From a virus: a DNA stretch of 64,000 bases. Position 1 is the stretch's first letter, and each line of letters begins with the position of its first letter. A program made the translations under genes and the position numbers. This document shows positions 51,401 to 61,975 of the stretch, one piece after another. The DNA lies in IMG/VR virus record IMGVR_UViG_3300008259_000013, positions 67,288-131,287 of that record; one strand, given 5' to 3'. The notes beneath the pieces were generated by a model. That model was given only the letters and a program-made list of their open reading frames with translations, ran no database searches and had not been told where the DNA came from.

Positions 51401-54400
51401 TGCTCCTTCTTTATCTTTGTTCCATCGTAAGATGCAAAAAGATAAAAATCATTGACAATATACTTTTTATCGCCTAATTGAGTTATGTCGATAGCTTTTC
51501 TCCCATAGCAGTAAATAATTTTCGAAGTTGAAACTGATACGGAAGAATAAACGTCAAAAACTGAATAATCAATATCCAGTTTAATAGCGTCACCATCTAT
51601 ATCAATAAACGCATCTTGTATTAAATCTATCTTAGAAAAACCAGCCGCCCACAAGGAAGCCAAAGGATGTTCTGCTTCTAAATCAAAGGCTTGATTACTT
51701 AGCGCTATAGAGGTCGGCAAATAAGACACGTTTTCTACTTCGCCAAAAATGTTTGAATCGCTAAAATCAGTAGTATCTGTAGTAACTGTGTAAGGCGCTC
51801 CAGTATATGTAAACAATTTTTGATTATTACCAGAAGATGGCAAAAGCGTATGCACAAGAACTCCACTCAATGTTTTTATTTCATATGGCCTTCCTGAAAC
51901 ATTTTTAATTACAAAAGAAATCGTTGCTGAAATATCCGGCAAAATAATAGAATCTACATCTGCTTTGTCTGCTTCTATTATATAATAAAATGTTGTGCCT
52001 CCTGATTTTCTAGTATTAGTTCTTTCAGAATTTACTTGCGCTATGAAGAATTCTTTGTTATTGTATATTGGATATACATAATTCGCTCCAGAGTTTTTTA
52101 CTAAGCGGTTTTTCTTAAGAGTTTTTGTAACTGAATCTACTGAAACTGTAACAGTATCATAAGCAAAATTTATTAAAATCTGATCTGTCGCTAATGCATT
52201 AGGAAAGCTTTTAGCAGTCGATCCGCTCTCACTTTCGTAACTGAATATTCTGGCGTCCGGTATTAAAGGCTTAGAAGCCTGAAGTCTTCCATTAACATAC
52301 TCATCTGGAGCATAATCAAAATCAATAGAATTAACTTCTTTTATTCTATATAGATTATTGCCATCCGCTGAATCAAATGATTGTATTCCGACGGATTGTT
52401 CCAATGTCGGCAAAAATATCTTTCCTTTATACCCATATTTTCTATTATAGCTATCTTTTATTGTAAATGTGTCTATTTGGCTATTTCTAATATAAAAATA
52501 GTCTTCATGATATCTATCTATTACATTATCCTCTAAATCAATAACAGTGCCGTTTACATTTCTGCTTAAGAAACTTGTTCTTTGCAATATTGGCAAAGCG
52601 TCAGAACTTGAACCAGTTACCCTTAAACATATTGAATTTTGAGCTAAATCCCCTATTTCATTTATTTCCAATGTAGAAGGATTATCTTCTGTAGATATTA
52701 TGTTCTCGGTATCTTTTACTGATTCTTTATTAATTTTATTTGGTAAAAATCTATTTCTGCAAATCAGGAACAGTTCTTTATTTTGAAGGCTAGAGGCAGG
52801 CGGCAAGTTGATTTGAGTTCCGCAGAAATTCAAGTCTAAAATATTAATAGAAGACGAAATCAAAGAATTATCTATATCAAAATAAAAATGACTCAGAGTT
52901 TCGTTTAGGATATCTAATCTGACAACTTGCGTCGAGCCTACTGTCACCAACATTGCTCTTGCTATTTGGTTTTCTGCTAGCGTATAGACTATATTTTCCT
53001 GGGTATTTCTATAGAAAAATACCGATTGGCTATTTTTATTTACAAAATAAACGAAAGACTCTTTCGGCAACCCTGCGTCTAAAGATTTAAGATCTATATA
53101 TTGAACCAAATCACCTTTAAGCAAAACTAATTGCTCTCTTGAATTTGACAACTCAAAGAATGGCGAAGAAGAAGGATATATAATAGAGTAAGTCACCAGT
53201 GAAGCAGATTTTTGCGTTACTGTTAACTTGAAATCTTGATATTGCCTTTGCAAAACTTCTATAGAAGAGCCATTAATTATTCTTATATTTAATGCTCTAT
53301 TTATAGATTCATCTTTCAGGAAAAAATAATCTCTAGTCGTTCCAACGGCGGTTGAGAATTGGGACAGGATTATATCTGTATCGTCTTTTAAGAGTTTAGT
53401 AGAATCTTCTTCTGTTTCTTTAGCTTTTAAATATATTTTTATTCCATCAAAATAAGTTTTCTGAGATTTTGAAGCGGATGAGCCATTCCAAGAAACATAG
53501 TTGAAAGAATCCGCATCTAAACTCAAACCATTGATAACTAATGAGTCTTTAGAAAAATTATAAATTGGCAGATTTGCAAAAGAATCAGCCGAAGAAAATT
53601 CTCCAGTTGTATGATTAAAATTTATAAACCCTTCTTTAGGATGATAAATTTTAGAGTCTTGCATTGTTACATTTGAATATGTACTTTGCGTTTGGATAGA
53701 CTTAGTCACTCCATCGTCTGAAAACAACAGTTTTTTTGTTTGATTTGCCGATATAGAAACCGTAGATCCAAATGTTACGTTTATAGAAGAATTAGAGTCG
53801 TTTACTAGAGTTAAAGTTTTCGACGCTATTGAGCTGCTATTTAAAACAGTTACGTTCGCACTTAAATAAAGAATATCATCATCTTGTTCTGCGTCTAGTA
53901 GATCAAAAGAAGAAGAAGGAAGCGAAGCAGCATTTGCTACAGTAATCACCCCATTGTTGGATATTTTAGCGTATTGATTAGTGTTTACTGATGATCCCCC
54001 TACAAAACAACTTGCGTTTCCAGTGTTTAAAACATAAGATTCAAACGAAGATGGAATATTCTCTAAAGATGCGTCCGCCTTGTCTGTCACGAAATAATAT
54101 TCATTATAATCTTGATTTATTTTGAAACCAGAGGTTTTAGACTCAGGGTTATTGAAGTCTAACAGTTGACTATAAGTTGGGCTAGAAACGCTTACCGGAG
54201 TGTAAGAAGCCACATTCTCGAACTTTGTTACTGTGTTTTGCTGGGAGTTTGAGTCCCCAACTTCAAAACCATATTCGCTGGCTAGAGTTTCTTTTTTCTT
54301 TACGACAGAAGATTTTATTCCGGAAACTACAATATCATAATAATTATTGCCATTGGCACCGAAATTATAAACTCCTAGATCCACATTTCTTTGACTAACA

Positions 54401-57400
54401 TCTGGTATAACATATGAAAAACTATTAATTCCAGAAGGCTCCGATCTTAAGAATGTCAGTTTGTTGTTTCTATCTTTCTGATATATATTGTAATAACCAC
54501 ATCCAGCAACCTCATTCCAATCTACCTTAATCGGCAAAAAGTTTGTTTTTTTGATTACATTCGCTGAGTCAGAAGAAACTACTAATTTTTCTTGCTTAAA
54601 AATCCTAAATTCGTAATTCGCATCGTCTAAGAAAAGTGGCAAATTAGTCTTGAAAGCCACCATTGATAAATAATTTGGCGTCTCTAAGTCCTCTGCTGAA
54701 AAATAATAAGGAGATATCGCCGAATATTCCGCTGAAATAATATCTTTCGAGAACCCAACGTCTTTCGACATCGTTGTCCACCCAGTAGAAGCCCCAGGGC
54801 CAGAAGATCCAGACGATCCAGAAGATCCAGCAGGTGCAGTTTTTAACTTGTATTGCAAATCATACTCCCATCCATAATTAAAATTTATGGAATATGGAGA
54901 TCCAGCATCGCCTATTAAAACTAAGTCCTTAGTATAAAAGTTATATTTTACTTTAGTTATCTGAAGCCTTCTTGTGTTCCTGAATCGCCCCTTGCCGTCT
55001 AGCACTTCTGTTGAAGGCCTTAATTTTGTTATGTAGCCATTTTCTAGTGTTTCTAAGACATAATTTGATTCGTATTTTTTAGAAGTTTCGTTTTCTTCTT
55101 TTATGTAAATATGATTTTCAAACAATCCGTCGCTTAAAGCGTTTATAGAAGATGTCGTGATTGGTTTGCCCTCATAGTTTTTAGAGGTATAAGAGCCATT
55201 CGGGAAAAAGAATAATGTCGAAAGAAGTTCTTTGGTTTCTTCTTTATCGTCTTGAAAAAATCTAGGTTCAGAGAAATTAGAAGAATCTCTTGAGCCGTAG
55301 ATATTATTATTTATTGGATTTTGATTAAAAAGTGTCCATTGATGATTTTCTAAATTTGCTACTACTTTATAATTATATGTTTGTATATTAATTCTAACTT
55401 TGGAAGGATCTAAAAGTGAACCAGAGTTATTTGCTATTGTGGTATTAATATATGATTTTGTTATCTTTGCATCGCCTTCGTTTTCTTCTTGTTGAAAAAC
55501 TGAATTTGTTAGTCCTTGTTTTATAAACTTCAAAACCACCAAATTTGAGAAAGACGCAGAAGTGGCAGATTCGCCGTTTTGCACATTACTCTTTATAAAA
55601 GACAGCGGAGCAGAAGAACTATTATATCCATATAAATGATAAGAATAAGATTTTGTATCTTGGTTCGATATTGTTATATTTGATGGAGGGGCGGCAGTCG
55701 CAGACCAAGCTCTAAAATTCGAAGTATCATCATAGCTAAAGCTGTTGCCAGTCACATATTCAATTCTGAACAATTTTTCCACTTCAATATCTTGGTCTTT
55801 GAACGATACTGCCCCGAAATTTTCGCCTGTCTGATAAGATAAACTGGCGGCAGAATTTTCCAAAAATCTTCTAAAAGACACTTCTTCATTGTAATCTTGC
55901 GCTGGATAGTAGTAATTTTGTTTACTTATTGTAAAACTATTAGCTTCGTATGGCTCATATGTTTGAACGCAGTAGAGTTTTTCGACCTCTTCAGCCGCTA
56001 AATCTGCGTCTCCCGGCGTATAAACTCCGCTTAAAATAGCTTGGTTAAGCTCAAATGCTTCGTTTGCTTTGTAAGACTTGGTGTATATTTCTCTTTCTAC
56101 AAACACCCTAGGAGCTTTCGCGGTATTAGAACTAAAAGAATTCACTCCATCTGCGATAGCCGGGCCGCCTATTCTCTCATTTACATCTCGCAAAGCTTGA
56201 GAAAACAAAGTATTATAACTATTTTCTGATAAAGAAGGATAAACATTAAAAGATGCTACATAATTTTTAGTATAAAAATAATTAACCGCTTTAAGCCAAG
56301 ACTCTTGATTTACGTAATTATTTTTTGTTATTACCCCATCGCTTTGTATTTGAGTAACTGAACCGTTTTGTATTTTTAAACCGTCTGAAGCGTATCTGTT
56401 GTTATCAAAAAGCGCTGTGTCTCCCTTGCAAAGTCCTGTAGCGTCTATAAAATAGCCATCACAAGTAGAGTTTACTACAGTTCTAAAAACAGGCTCTGAA
56501 GCAGTCGAATTTTTATCTTCATTAATATAATAAGCCAAAACCCCGAACTGATCTCCACAAGACACAAAAGTAGGGCTTAATCCATAGTTTGACAGAGGAG
56601 TAACTATGTAACTTTCTCCGGTATTTAGATAATTTGAATAGAAGTCTCTAGTTATTATTTTTTTAGGAAGAGGAAAATTCGGCAAAGCTGTTTTATAAAC
56701 AGGCATTTCATTATTTGCTTCCGTTAGCAAGTCTTGATCATTTTGGTCTATTTCAGCTCTGGTTTCCCAAGCCTCAGTATTTTCTGCCCTAGAATCCTCT
56801 TCTCCAAAATCATCGTTATAAGCTTTAGCTAAAGCATCAAAATTATCCTGTATTGTTTTAGCCAATTGACTTTGGTCTTCTTCGTCTCCTGCTTCTGGAA
56901 TTTGTATATCTTGAGCGTATTTTTCTGATTCATTTAATTGCTCTACGTCAATCAAATCTTGAACGTTTTCATATCCGAATGGCTCACCATCTTCGCTTAT
57001 TCTTGGATAAACTGCGCCACCTGCATTTAATGATATATTAACAGCACCAGCTCCTAGATTATAACTTGACATGACATACCCAGAAACCGCTGGTTTTTCT
57101 CTTGTGTTATATCTTTCTACTTGGACATCTAATTTATAAATTTCTTCTGTATCGCCAGTAGTTAGGAGAATAAACTTAAACAAGTTATCGCTTTTGCTTA
57201 ATTTGAATCCAGTGAAGAATGAGTCGTTCTTGATTTCTCTTGTTTTTATTTTGTCTGTATCTAATATATTTTGGAACTCTTCTTTAGTGAAAGAAATCTC
57301 TGTCACAGGTTCAAATGCATAACTTATTTGGCCATCTATTACTCCAGAGACCTCTTCCTTGTATTTAGAGTAGTCTATTATAGCCTTGCCATCTGCCGTT

Positions 57401-58158
57401 AAATCTGCATAATCATAAATACCAAGTGGCTCGCTTGCTCTAGAAATTCTATACTTTAAAGAAGTTTGGTTCTCTAACTGGAACGGTATTTCAAAAATTG
57501 AATTATCCTGCGGTAAAGAATATCCACTATCATTATATAAAAATTTGTATCTAGTTGTTACTTCATTTCTATAGCCCACATATCCAGAATCAATATATGA
57601 ATAAGTAGCATCAGTATTATTAGTGTATAGTGAAATATTAGTATTAGCCCAGTCTTCGCCAGAAACAGTTAATAGATCATTATTTGTTGACTGAGATTTT
57701 GTTAAACCTGTAATCTCATATCTTCTATATACTTTGCCAGGAAAGTCCATATCTGGCATAATAACATTTGGCTTTGACCCAGAAACGAATCTATCTGTTA
57801 TTTCAAAATCTCTTAAGTAATTGTAACCATCAATACCTAATAGCCCTTCTGTTATAAAAAACCTTGCTTTTGGGGCTTCTCCTTCGAAGTTGATGATAGA
57901 GAACTTTTTGCCTGTGACTGTAAATTTTGATGCGACGATGTCTTCCACCAACGGTCTTGGGACAGAATATCCATTAGGGCTATGGTTTGGGTTTTCGAAA
58001 AACGAAATCCAAAGGCCGTAAGTATATTTAGAAAAATCTGGTGTTATTCCAGAGCCCCCGCCGCTGCCAGAAGAACCAGATGAGCCAGAAGATCCTGATG
58101 AACCTACAGCACCTAAAACTGTTGTTATAAAATTTTTATTGTCTGTTTCTACGCTCAT
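48442..58158 (-). CDS. Giant virion-type protein, 3238 residues
   Basis: At 9.7 kb this is the largest gene in the window. The start is the ATG at 58158, one base after the upstream stop; a TTG 15 bases earlier overlaps that gene. Two Gly-Ser-Ser triplet linkers are visible: a run of Gly and Ser at about residues 19-37 after a short N-terminal arm, and GSSGSSGSSGPG near residue 1130. The rest is beta-rich and low in Cys, with Tyr/Asn/Ser-rich strands and a repeated strand-loop style suggesting tens of small beta domains. A long acidic-helical insert lies near residues 420-485. No protease, lysozyme or coiled-coil tape-measure signature is evident. It is likely a giant fibre, tail-tip or adhesin-like protein. 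Confidence 0.8.
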   Translation of the reverse strand: MSVETDNKNFITTVLGAVGSSGSSGSSGSSGSGGGSGITPDFSKYTYGLWISFFENPNHSPNGYSVPRPLVEDIVASKFTVTGKKFSIINFEGEAPKARFFITEGLLGIDGYNYLRDFEITDRFVSGSKPNVIMPDMDFPGKVYRRYEITGLTKSQSTNNDLLTVSGEDWANTNISLYTNNTDATYSYIDSGYVGYRNEVTTRYKFLYNDSGYSLPQDNSIFEIPFQLENQTSLKYRISRASEPLGIYDYADLTADGKAIIDYSKYKEEVSGVIDGQISYAFEPVTEISFTKEEFQNILDTDKIKTREIKNDSFFTGFKLSKSDNLFKFILLTTGDTEEIYKLDVQVERYNTREKPAVSGYVMSSYNLGAGAVNISLNAGGAVYPRISEDGEPFGYENVQDLIDVEQLNESEKYAQDIQIPEAGDEEDQSQLAKTIQDNFDALAKAYNDDFGEEDSRAENTEAWETRAEIDQNDQDLLTEANNEMPVYKTALPNFPLPKKIITRDFYSNYLNTGESYIVTPLSNYGLSPTFVSCGDQFGVLAYYINEDKNSTASEPVFRTVVNSTCDGYFIDATGLCKGDTALFDNNRYASDGLKIQNGSVTQIQSDGVITKNNYVNQESWLKAVNYFYTKNYVASFNVYPSLSENSYNTLFSQALRDVNERIGGPAIADGVNSFSSNTAKAPRVFVEREIYTKSYKANEAFELNQAILSGVYTPGDADLAAEEVEKLYCVQTYEPYEANSFTISKQNYYYPAQDYNEEVSFRRFLENSAASLSYQTGENFGAVSFKDQDIEVEKLFRIEYVTGNSFSYDDTSNFRAWSATAAPPSNITISNQDTKSYSYHLYGYNSSSAPLSFIKSNVQNGESATSASFSNLVVLKFIKQGLTNSVFQQEENEGDAKITKSYINTTIANNSGSLLDPSKVRINIQTYNYKVVANLENHQWTLFNQNPINNNIYGSRDSSNFSEPRFFQDDKEETKELLSTLFFFPNGSYTSKNYEGKPITTSSINALSDGLFENHIYIKEENETSKKYESNYVLETLENGYITKLRPSTEVLDGKGRFRNTRRLQITKVKYNFYTKDLVLIGDAGSPYSINFNYGWEYDLQYKLKTAPAGSSGSSGSSGPGASTGWTTMSKDVGFSKDIISAEYSAISPYYFSAEDLETPNYLSMVAFKTNLPLFLDDANYEFRIFKQEKLVVSSDSANVIKKTNFLPIKVDWNEVAGCGYYNIYQKDRNNKLTFLRSEPSGINSFSYVIPDVSQRNVDLGVYNFGANGNNYYDIVVSGIKSSVVKKKETLASEYGFEVGDSNSQQNTVTKFENVASYTPVSVSSPTYSQLLDFNNPESKTSGFKINQDYNEYYFVTDKADASLENIPSSFESYVLNTGNASCFVGGSSVNTNQYAKISNNGVITVANAASLPSSSFDLLDAEQDDDILYLSANVTVLNSSSIASKTLTLVNDSNSSINVTFGSTVSISANQTKKLLFSDDGVTKSIQTQSTYSNVTMQDSKIYHPKEGFINFNHTTGEFSSADSFANLPIYNFSKDSLVINGLSLDADSFNYVSWNGSSASKSQKTYFDGIKIYLKAKETEEDSTKLLKDDTDIILSQFSTAVGTTRDYFFLKDESINRALNIRIINGSSIEVLQRQYQDFKLTVTQKSASLVTYSIIYPSSSPFFELSNSREQLVLLKGDLVQYIDLKSLDAGLPKESFVYFVNKNSQSVFFYRNTQENIVYTLAENQIARAMLVTVGSTQVVRLDILNETLSHFYFDIDNSLISSSINILDLNFCGTQINLPPASSLQNKELFLICRNRFLPNKINKESVKDTENIISTEDNPSTLEINEIGDLAQNSICLRVTGSSSDALPILQRTSFLSRNVNGTVIDLEDNVIDRYHEDYFYIRNSQIDTFTIKDSYNRKYGYKGKIFLPTLEQSVGIQSFDSADGNNLYRIKEVNSIDFDYAPDEYVNGRLQASKPLIPDARIFSYESESGSTAKSFPNALATDQILINFAYDTVTVSVDSVTKTLKKNRLVKNSGANYVYPIYNNKEFFIAQVNSERTNTRKSGGTTFYYIIEADKADVDSIILPDISATISFVIKNVSGRPYEIKTLSGVLVHTLLPSSGNNQKLFTYTGAPYTVTTDTTDFSDSNIFGEVENVSYLPTSIALSNQAFDLEAEHPLASLWAAGFSKIDLIQDAFIDIDGDAIKLDIDYSVFDVYSSVSVSTSKIIYCYGRKAIDITQLGDKKYIVNDFYLFASYDGTKIKKEQFYLTDRVSDEFNAGAYNLKVIDTNHTDLTKFFKSQNAINGLPNVILIPITKYSSKFYLPNLDISIGGSTLASLLSGKKILFVNLVKSDSSAPNSIYNYSTAVTSNLLDVNSIALYSVSGSAWVKETSSLPQVKKVFATARNLKGISGLSTTEIVGGNEFLYLPNFNRFNVDINSFIDKSFRDFYVFNPCKYRMYIGSNNSLLGNGALTRVIRNATQNLFTASSLDLNASSVFSVTTLNYAEGRAPENLTQTVNELYPNLKFGARIKVIQNIGNSKYTYLFRYNSKNKAEEIIIKNREFGVLDLKDLTSYDANSKLFIYGSSQVNSSGNFFDSYSLKLLNAGLLGSEKFYIYNNTPYYLSIFFDFATETFCSIPPKSFIEISDSRVSFLGSYEKGIYYISKKDSSTNYLLKTDLKFFLNGIYDYVSFAGEKESDKDNKNIIITPLIKDETYASSYYYADQAIIETVVNNFRGIYITNLASMNLTNNTQSYNLLKPVYRITTAGHYLLTDNNNDLTVTAPSYGQQIFLINNCPRDIFVNILSDENRRRKVYRNSVMIVEAGPTSGVVSRYLKKAKARDEFYCIFNPNTAISTQREITLNLGIIRNEELLPILDDNQVEQKSYVKLLSKDGTSTTINLALRNYYNGKDIPTDSPSNVVGYEVGIGHETIYRFLFFDAYQSTYTLPGIQNGIKYQVSISQSFFDNINIPTDTAFTNTTELPYLKYKGKFYSDGETFVGEDVTTYEIKYPNFVRLYKVVEDIDRPFNKAEEKGEEGGADASITEEEEVAVDQLELFKAQIRNAYKSTANSIIAWIPRDQSAFWLNSDYVDDWWTISAIDNSQTITINLEGTNKTITFKRCEIKKTGLRSPIFNYNYSFFSALSPVRQMPDNRQLTIGLDANLNPTQINNIKKLLGQSQTADNTLLPQSEMEIGGLYVESLFPENTVDANYNIINNSDIEVNITISKIKSAPDIKFDDFSKSSVIKIINRK

Positions 58159-58159
58159 G

Positions 58160-61100
58160 TTATTGTCTTCCAACCATATTTGGACTTATTGGTACTGATT
58201 GATCGCCAGAATTATCATAAGAGTCTCTCATTAGGTCTTCAAATAAATAATCTCCTATAGCAGAATCATAACCTCCAGGTATATTTATTCCACTTAAACC
58301 AGCCCTAATAATAGCTTCTACTTGTCCCGGACTCATTTCAGAACCTTTATTCACAAAACCATTACACATTGCTCTTAAATAATATTCCATTTGTATATAA
58401 TGGTCGGAATACATTATCGTGTTTTTATCGACCTTTGGGATAAGTTTTACAAAGTAAAATCTTGGATAACAACACCCAAACGGTCTTTGTTTTTGCCAAA
58501 AGTTACCATTATCCATTGAAACATCCCCATTTACGCCTCTCGGGCATTGAATGCCAGCCATTGTATGACAAAGATAATTTATTAATGCATTTTCATCTGT
58601 TCTATATGAATCAACATTAACTGCCGCAAACTTTATAAACTCTTGGATTTTGCTACTTAGTCTTCCTTTAGGAGTTCCATCTCCAGTATTTTGTAATCTA
58701 TTTTCTATAATTACTTTAACGATATCTGATTTCGGGTCGTATGGATTTAGTCTAACTATTGATTTTATTTTATATGGAGGTCTATAAATAGGACAACTAG
58801 CTGCAAAGTTTGCTGGATGATTTAAATTTCCGCGCCAGTCTCCGTACTGAGGTTTTGTATTTGCGCTTTCTATGTAGTTGTATCCAGATGGCGCTTCTAC
58901 AATCAAAGGCAAATCGTTCGGCTTAGAAGACACATTAGCCAAAGCTTGCTTCACATTCCTTGATGTGCCTCTGAATGGCTCAAGAGACTGGCTAGCCGTT
59001 AAGCATCTTGCGTTTAAAGCTCCCATTATGTCTCCATACATTGAAGGCTTCCAATAAGAGCTATTAGACCAGTGGTATAAATTATAAGTCATGAACATGG
59101 TCCATTCGTTACTTATATTGCCAGATGGTTTTTGTTTTATTCCATCTATAATGATTTCTCCCTTATCTATTCCTTTAATTAAAGAGTCTGGTGTTATTCC
59201 ATCTAACTCAAAAACTCCGATTGTGCCCGTAGAATACTCTGAAACAAAATAATAATCTCCGCCCTTGAATGTCGCGCCGTGCTTTAATATTTTCTTTTTA
59301 TTATTATCTATATATATAACATGAGAATTTGTTCCCCTTAGTGAGGGTTCTAATTCTATCACAATATAATCCTTGCCTTTGACTATTGGAATAAATGTTT
59401 CTGCTTTTGCGCCTCTTATCGATCTGTTGCCTACTTCAGTAACAGATGGCCCCATGTTTCTGAAGATATCTACGCCAGTATTTTTCATACCCATTGCGTA
59501 TCTATTAAAATATAAAACAGAATCGCCATCTTCATTTACTTCATAATCCAATAAAGCTGTTCTATCAGCCATTCTTACGTTACTAGTTATGAATTTTCTA
59601 GCAGATTCATACACTGGATTAGCGCTAACATAAGCATCATTTTGATAAAGAGTTTTCTTTCTAAAGTTATACGCTACTCCATATCTTATATAATTTGTAA
59701 ATACTGTTTTAGCAGTATCCGCATTAAAATGCCCTACTGGGTCCATTTGCCCAGCATCTGTTCCTGCGCCTTCTGTAGTCGCCACTCTCATCATTACATA
59801 AGCATCAGCGGCGCTTGGCTTCATTTCTAGAACATGAGCGAACTGTATTGTTATGGCAAAGTTATTTTTTGTTACTGTTTGAGTTACAATTTTCTTTCCT
59901 AAATTTATAGAACCAAAATTATTGTAAGAAGGATTAGGTATTCCATTCGAACCTCTTATCTTAAAAGAAACACTCCCTTTAACTGGATAAACAAAATAGT
60001 GTATTTTATTGAATTGATAAACTTTATAAGTGTTAGCAGAGTTTAAGGAAAGATCATTAACTACTCCAGTTCTATTATTTAAAATATACTTATCATTAGA
60101 ACTCAATGACACAGATTCGTAAATTTCATTATTAACATAAATATCAATAAACATTCCAGATAACAGGGACTCCCCGTTCTCCGAAATACCACAAGCTATG
60201 TCAGAAGTTTGTATAAAGATAGCCGATAAACAAAATCTATTGTTAGATCCTGGAGGATTAGTATTAAAAGCTCTTAATTCTTTGCCAGATTCATCTTGAC
60301 CTTTAAATAAAAACGTATCGCTAGCATTTGTTGGTAAAAAATAATCATTTGTTGCCGTATTTTTAACTGCCAAATCAAATGAAATATTCCACAAAAAACT
60401 TCCTGGCCCTTCTGGGAAAAGTTCAGGATAGCCAAAAGAGTCATATTTTATTTTTTTATTTCCCAAGCTATCCGTCTTTATTTTACCCGAAGAATCTAGT
60501 TCATATTTTGGTCTAGAATAATTTGGGGCTAAAAGAAATTGTCTTGAAAAAAACTTTTCAAAATCAAACCCATGAGTTATCACGGTTCTTCCTTTTATTG
60601 AATGTCTAGCTCTTTGATCTTCTGTGCCTCTGAAAAAACTTAAATAATAAAAAATAGCTTGCTCAATTTGATCTTTGGAAGCATTCTTTTTTCTGAAAAT
60701 CCCGCCTTTTCCCTCTTGGTCAGGCACATAGCTAGGCGCATATCTTCCTGAAGATATTGCCTCTGTAACATATCTTAAATGCCTTCTGGCCGCAGAGCAT
60801 ATCCCTAAAGAAGAAAGCTGCAACTCTTTAGTTGATGGCTGCAAGGCATTTCTTGGTAAATATTTATAATTTTGCTCAAACGCTAAACAACCTCTTTGTA
60901 TTTCTGAATCGCTCCATACAATATTTAAGTTCGGATCGCCGCTTATTTTTTTAGGCATTTTGTCTGGCAGCGCTAGCTCTAAGCCGCTTAATCTAATCGG
61001 CTCAGACCAATATCCATGAACTCCATCTCTCGTATTGTCTTTAGTACCATTAGCTTGTGTTACTCTTGCTGCGTTGCCAAAAATCCAAGCCATAAACGGA

Positions 61101-61402
61101 TTGGCCACGTTTGCACCTTGAGCTTCTCCAGCTTGCGCTTCTGGCCAACCAAACTTACCATAAGTCATTTTCGGCTCTAAATTAGCATAAAATTTAAACC
61201 ACTCATCTTGCGCTGGAAATTGACTATCTTGAGGATTTCTTATTCCTCTAAACATTGAAAATGCGTAGTAAAAGATTCTCCAAGAACAATCTCCTAACCC
61301 AGATAAAATTTTCTCATTAAATGCGTCCGCCAACAGATTATGATGCTCGTAATCAGTTGATTGATTAATTTTTACTTTCTTGGCTAGTGGAAGAGATGGC
61401 AT
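58160..61402 (-). CDS. Large virion-type protein, 1080 residues
   Basis: The start is the ATG at 61402, with GGAG 6 bases before it; an in-frame TTG at 61414 lies inside the previous gene. The protein opens with polar helices (DYEHHNLLADAFNEKILSGL, CSWRIFYYAFSMFRG), unlike its beta-rich neighbours. The C-terminal 200 residues are Cys- and aromatic-rich (CHTMAGIQCPRG, PFGCCYPRFYFVKL). The middle is beta-rich. No family is recognised; a baseplate or tail-hub scaffold on which the giant protein assembles is one possibility, from gene order only. Confidence 0.75.
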   Translation of the reverse strand: MPSLPLAKKVKINQSTDYEHHNLLADAFNEKILSGLGDCSWRIFYYAFSMFRGIRNPQDSQFPAQDEWFKFYANLEPKMTYGKFGWPEAQAGEAQGANVANPFMAWIFGNAARVTQANGTKDNTRDGVHGYWSEPIRLSGLELALPDKMPKKISGDPNLNIVWSDSEIQRGCLAFEQNYKYLPRNALQPSTKELQLSSLGICSAARRHLRYVTEAISSGRYAPSYVPDQEGKGGIFRKKNASKDQIEQAIFYYLSFFRGTEDQRARHSIKGRTVITHGFDFEKFFSRQFLLAPNYSRPKYELDSSGKIKTDSLGNKKIKYDSFGYPELFPEGPGSFLWNISFDLAVKNTATNDYFLPTNASDTFLFKGQDESGKELRAFNTNPPGSNNRFCLSAIFIQTSDIACGISENGESLLSGMFIDIYVNNEIYESVSLSSNDKYILNNRTGVVNDLSLNSANTYKVYQFNKIHYFVYPVKGSVSFKIRGSNGIPNPSYNNFGSINLGKKIVTQTVTKNNFAITIQFAHVLEMKPSAADAYVMMRVATTEGAGTDAGQMDPVGHFNADTAKTVFTNYIRYGVAYNFRKKTLYQNDAYVSANPVYESARKFITSNVRMADRTALLDYEVNEDGDSVLYFNRYAMGMKNTGVDIFRNMGPSVTEVGNRSIRGAKAETFIPIVKGKDYIVIELEPSLRGTNSHVIYIDNNKKKILKHGATFKGGDYYFVSEYSTGTIGVFELDGITPDSLIKGIDKGEIIIDGIKQKPSGNISNEWTMFMTYNLYHWSNSSYWKPSMYGDIMGALNARCLTASQSLEPFRGTSRNVKQALANVSSKPNDLPLIVEAPSGYNYIESANTKPQYGDWRGNLNHPANFAASCPIYRPPYKIKSIVRLNPYDPKSDIVKVIIENRLQNTGDGTPKGRLSSKIQEFIKFAAVNVDSYRTDENALINYLCHTMAGIQCPRGVNGDVSMDNGNFWQKQRPFGCCYPRFYFVKLIPKVDKNTIMYSDHYIQMEYYLRAMCNGFVNKGSEMSPGQVEAIIRAGLSGINIPGGYDSAIGDYLFEDLMRDSYDNSGDQSVPISPNMVGRQ

Positions 61403-61404
61403 AA

Positions 61405-61974
61405 TTAACTCCAAACTCCAATTCCGCCGCCTCCGCCTCCGGATTGGGATTTTAAAGTTCTTGCGCTTATATTAGAATCTCTATAAGATAGATATTGTTT
61501 GCCTGCGCCATTTTTTGATTTAAGAGGCCCTTGACTTTGTTGCACAGAAGAATTGTTTATGTATGGAGTCTGCGCTATTTTAACTTGAGATATTTTTTCA
61601 AAAGAAACAGAAGCGACTAACTGTTCTCCATACTCATAGTTTTTTGAAAGATTGCCTTTCTGCCCAATAAAAGTAGATGGCATGGCTACCTTAGTAAAAG
61701 TTAGCGTCTTTATAAAATTCCTATCGCTTGTTTGTATAGTAGGTCCAAAAAAATTAATTAAATTGACTGGAACATTTAGGCATAAAATGTATCCTTTATT
61801 ATAATTTATAAAATCCTCTTCAAACAATGCGGCGGCTTCTGGCCCCATTTGCGCCGTAACAAAAGCCCTTAAAGTCGCGCTAACTTTTAAACCTACCGTA
61901 GTGTTTTTATCCGATCCATTCCAAGACGCTATATAAGGATAAGCGTCTTTTGCAGCTATTGTTGATCTTCTCAT
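61405..61974 (-). CDS. Unknown structural-block protein with Gly-rich tail
   Basis: This 189-residue protein has a beta-rich middle (KGYILCLNVPVNLINFFGPT, TLTFTKVAMPSTF) and ends in SQSGGGGGGIGVWS, an unusual glycine run. A GGAG Shine-Dalgarno motif sits 9 bases before the ATG. Its stop falls 2 bases before the next gene. It probably belongs to the same virion sub-assembly. The family is not recognised. Confidence 0.65.
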   Translation of the reverse strand: MRRSTIAAKDAYPYIASWNGSDKNTTVGLKVSATLRAFVTAQMGPEAAALFEEDFINYNKGYILCLNVPVNLINFFGPTIQTSDRNFIKTLTFTKVAMPSTFIGQKGNLSKNYEYGEQLVASVSFEKISQVKIAQTPYINNSSVQQSQGPLKSKNGAGKQYLSYRDSNISARTLKSQSGGGGGGIGVWS

Positions 61975-61975
61975 T

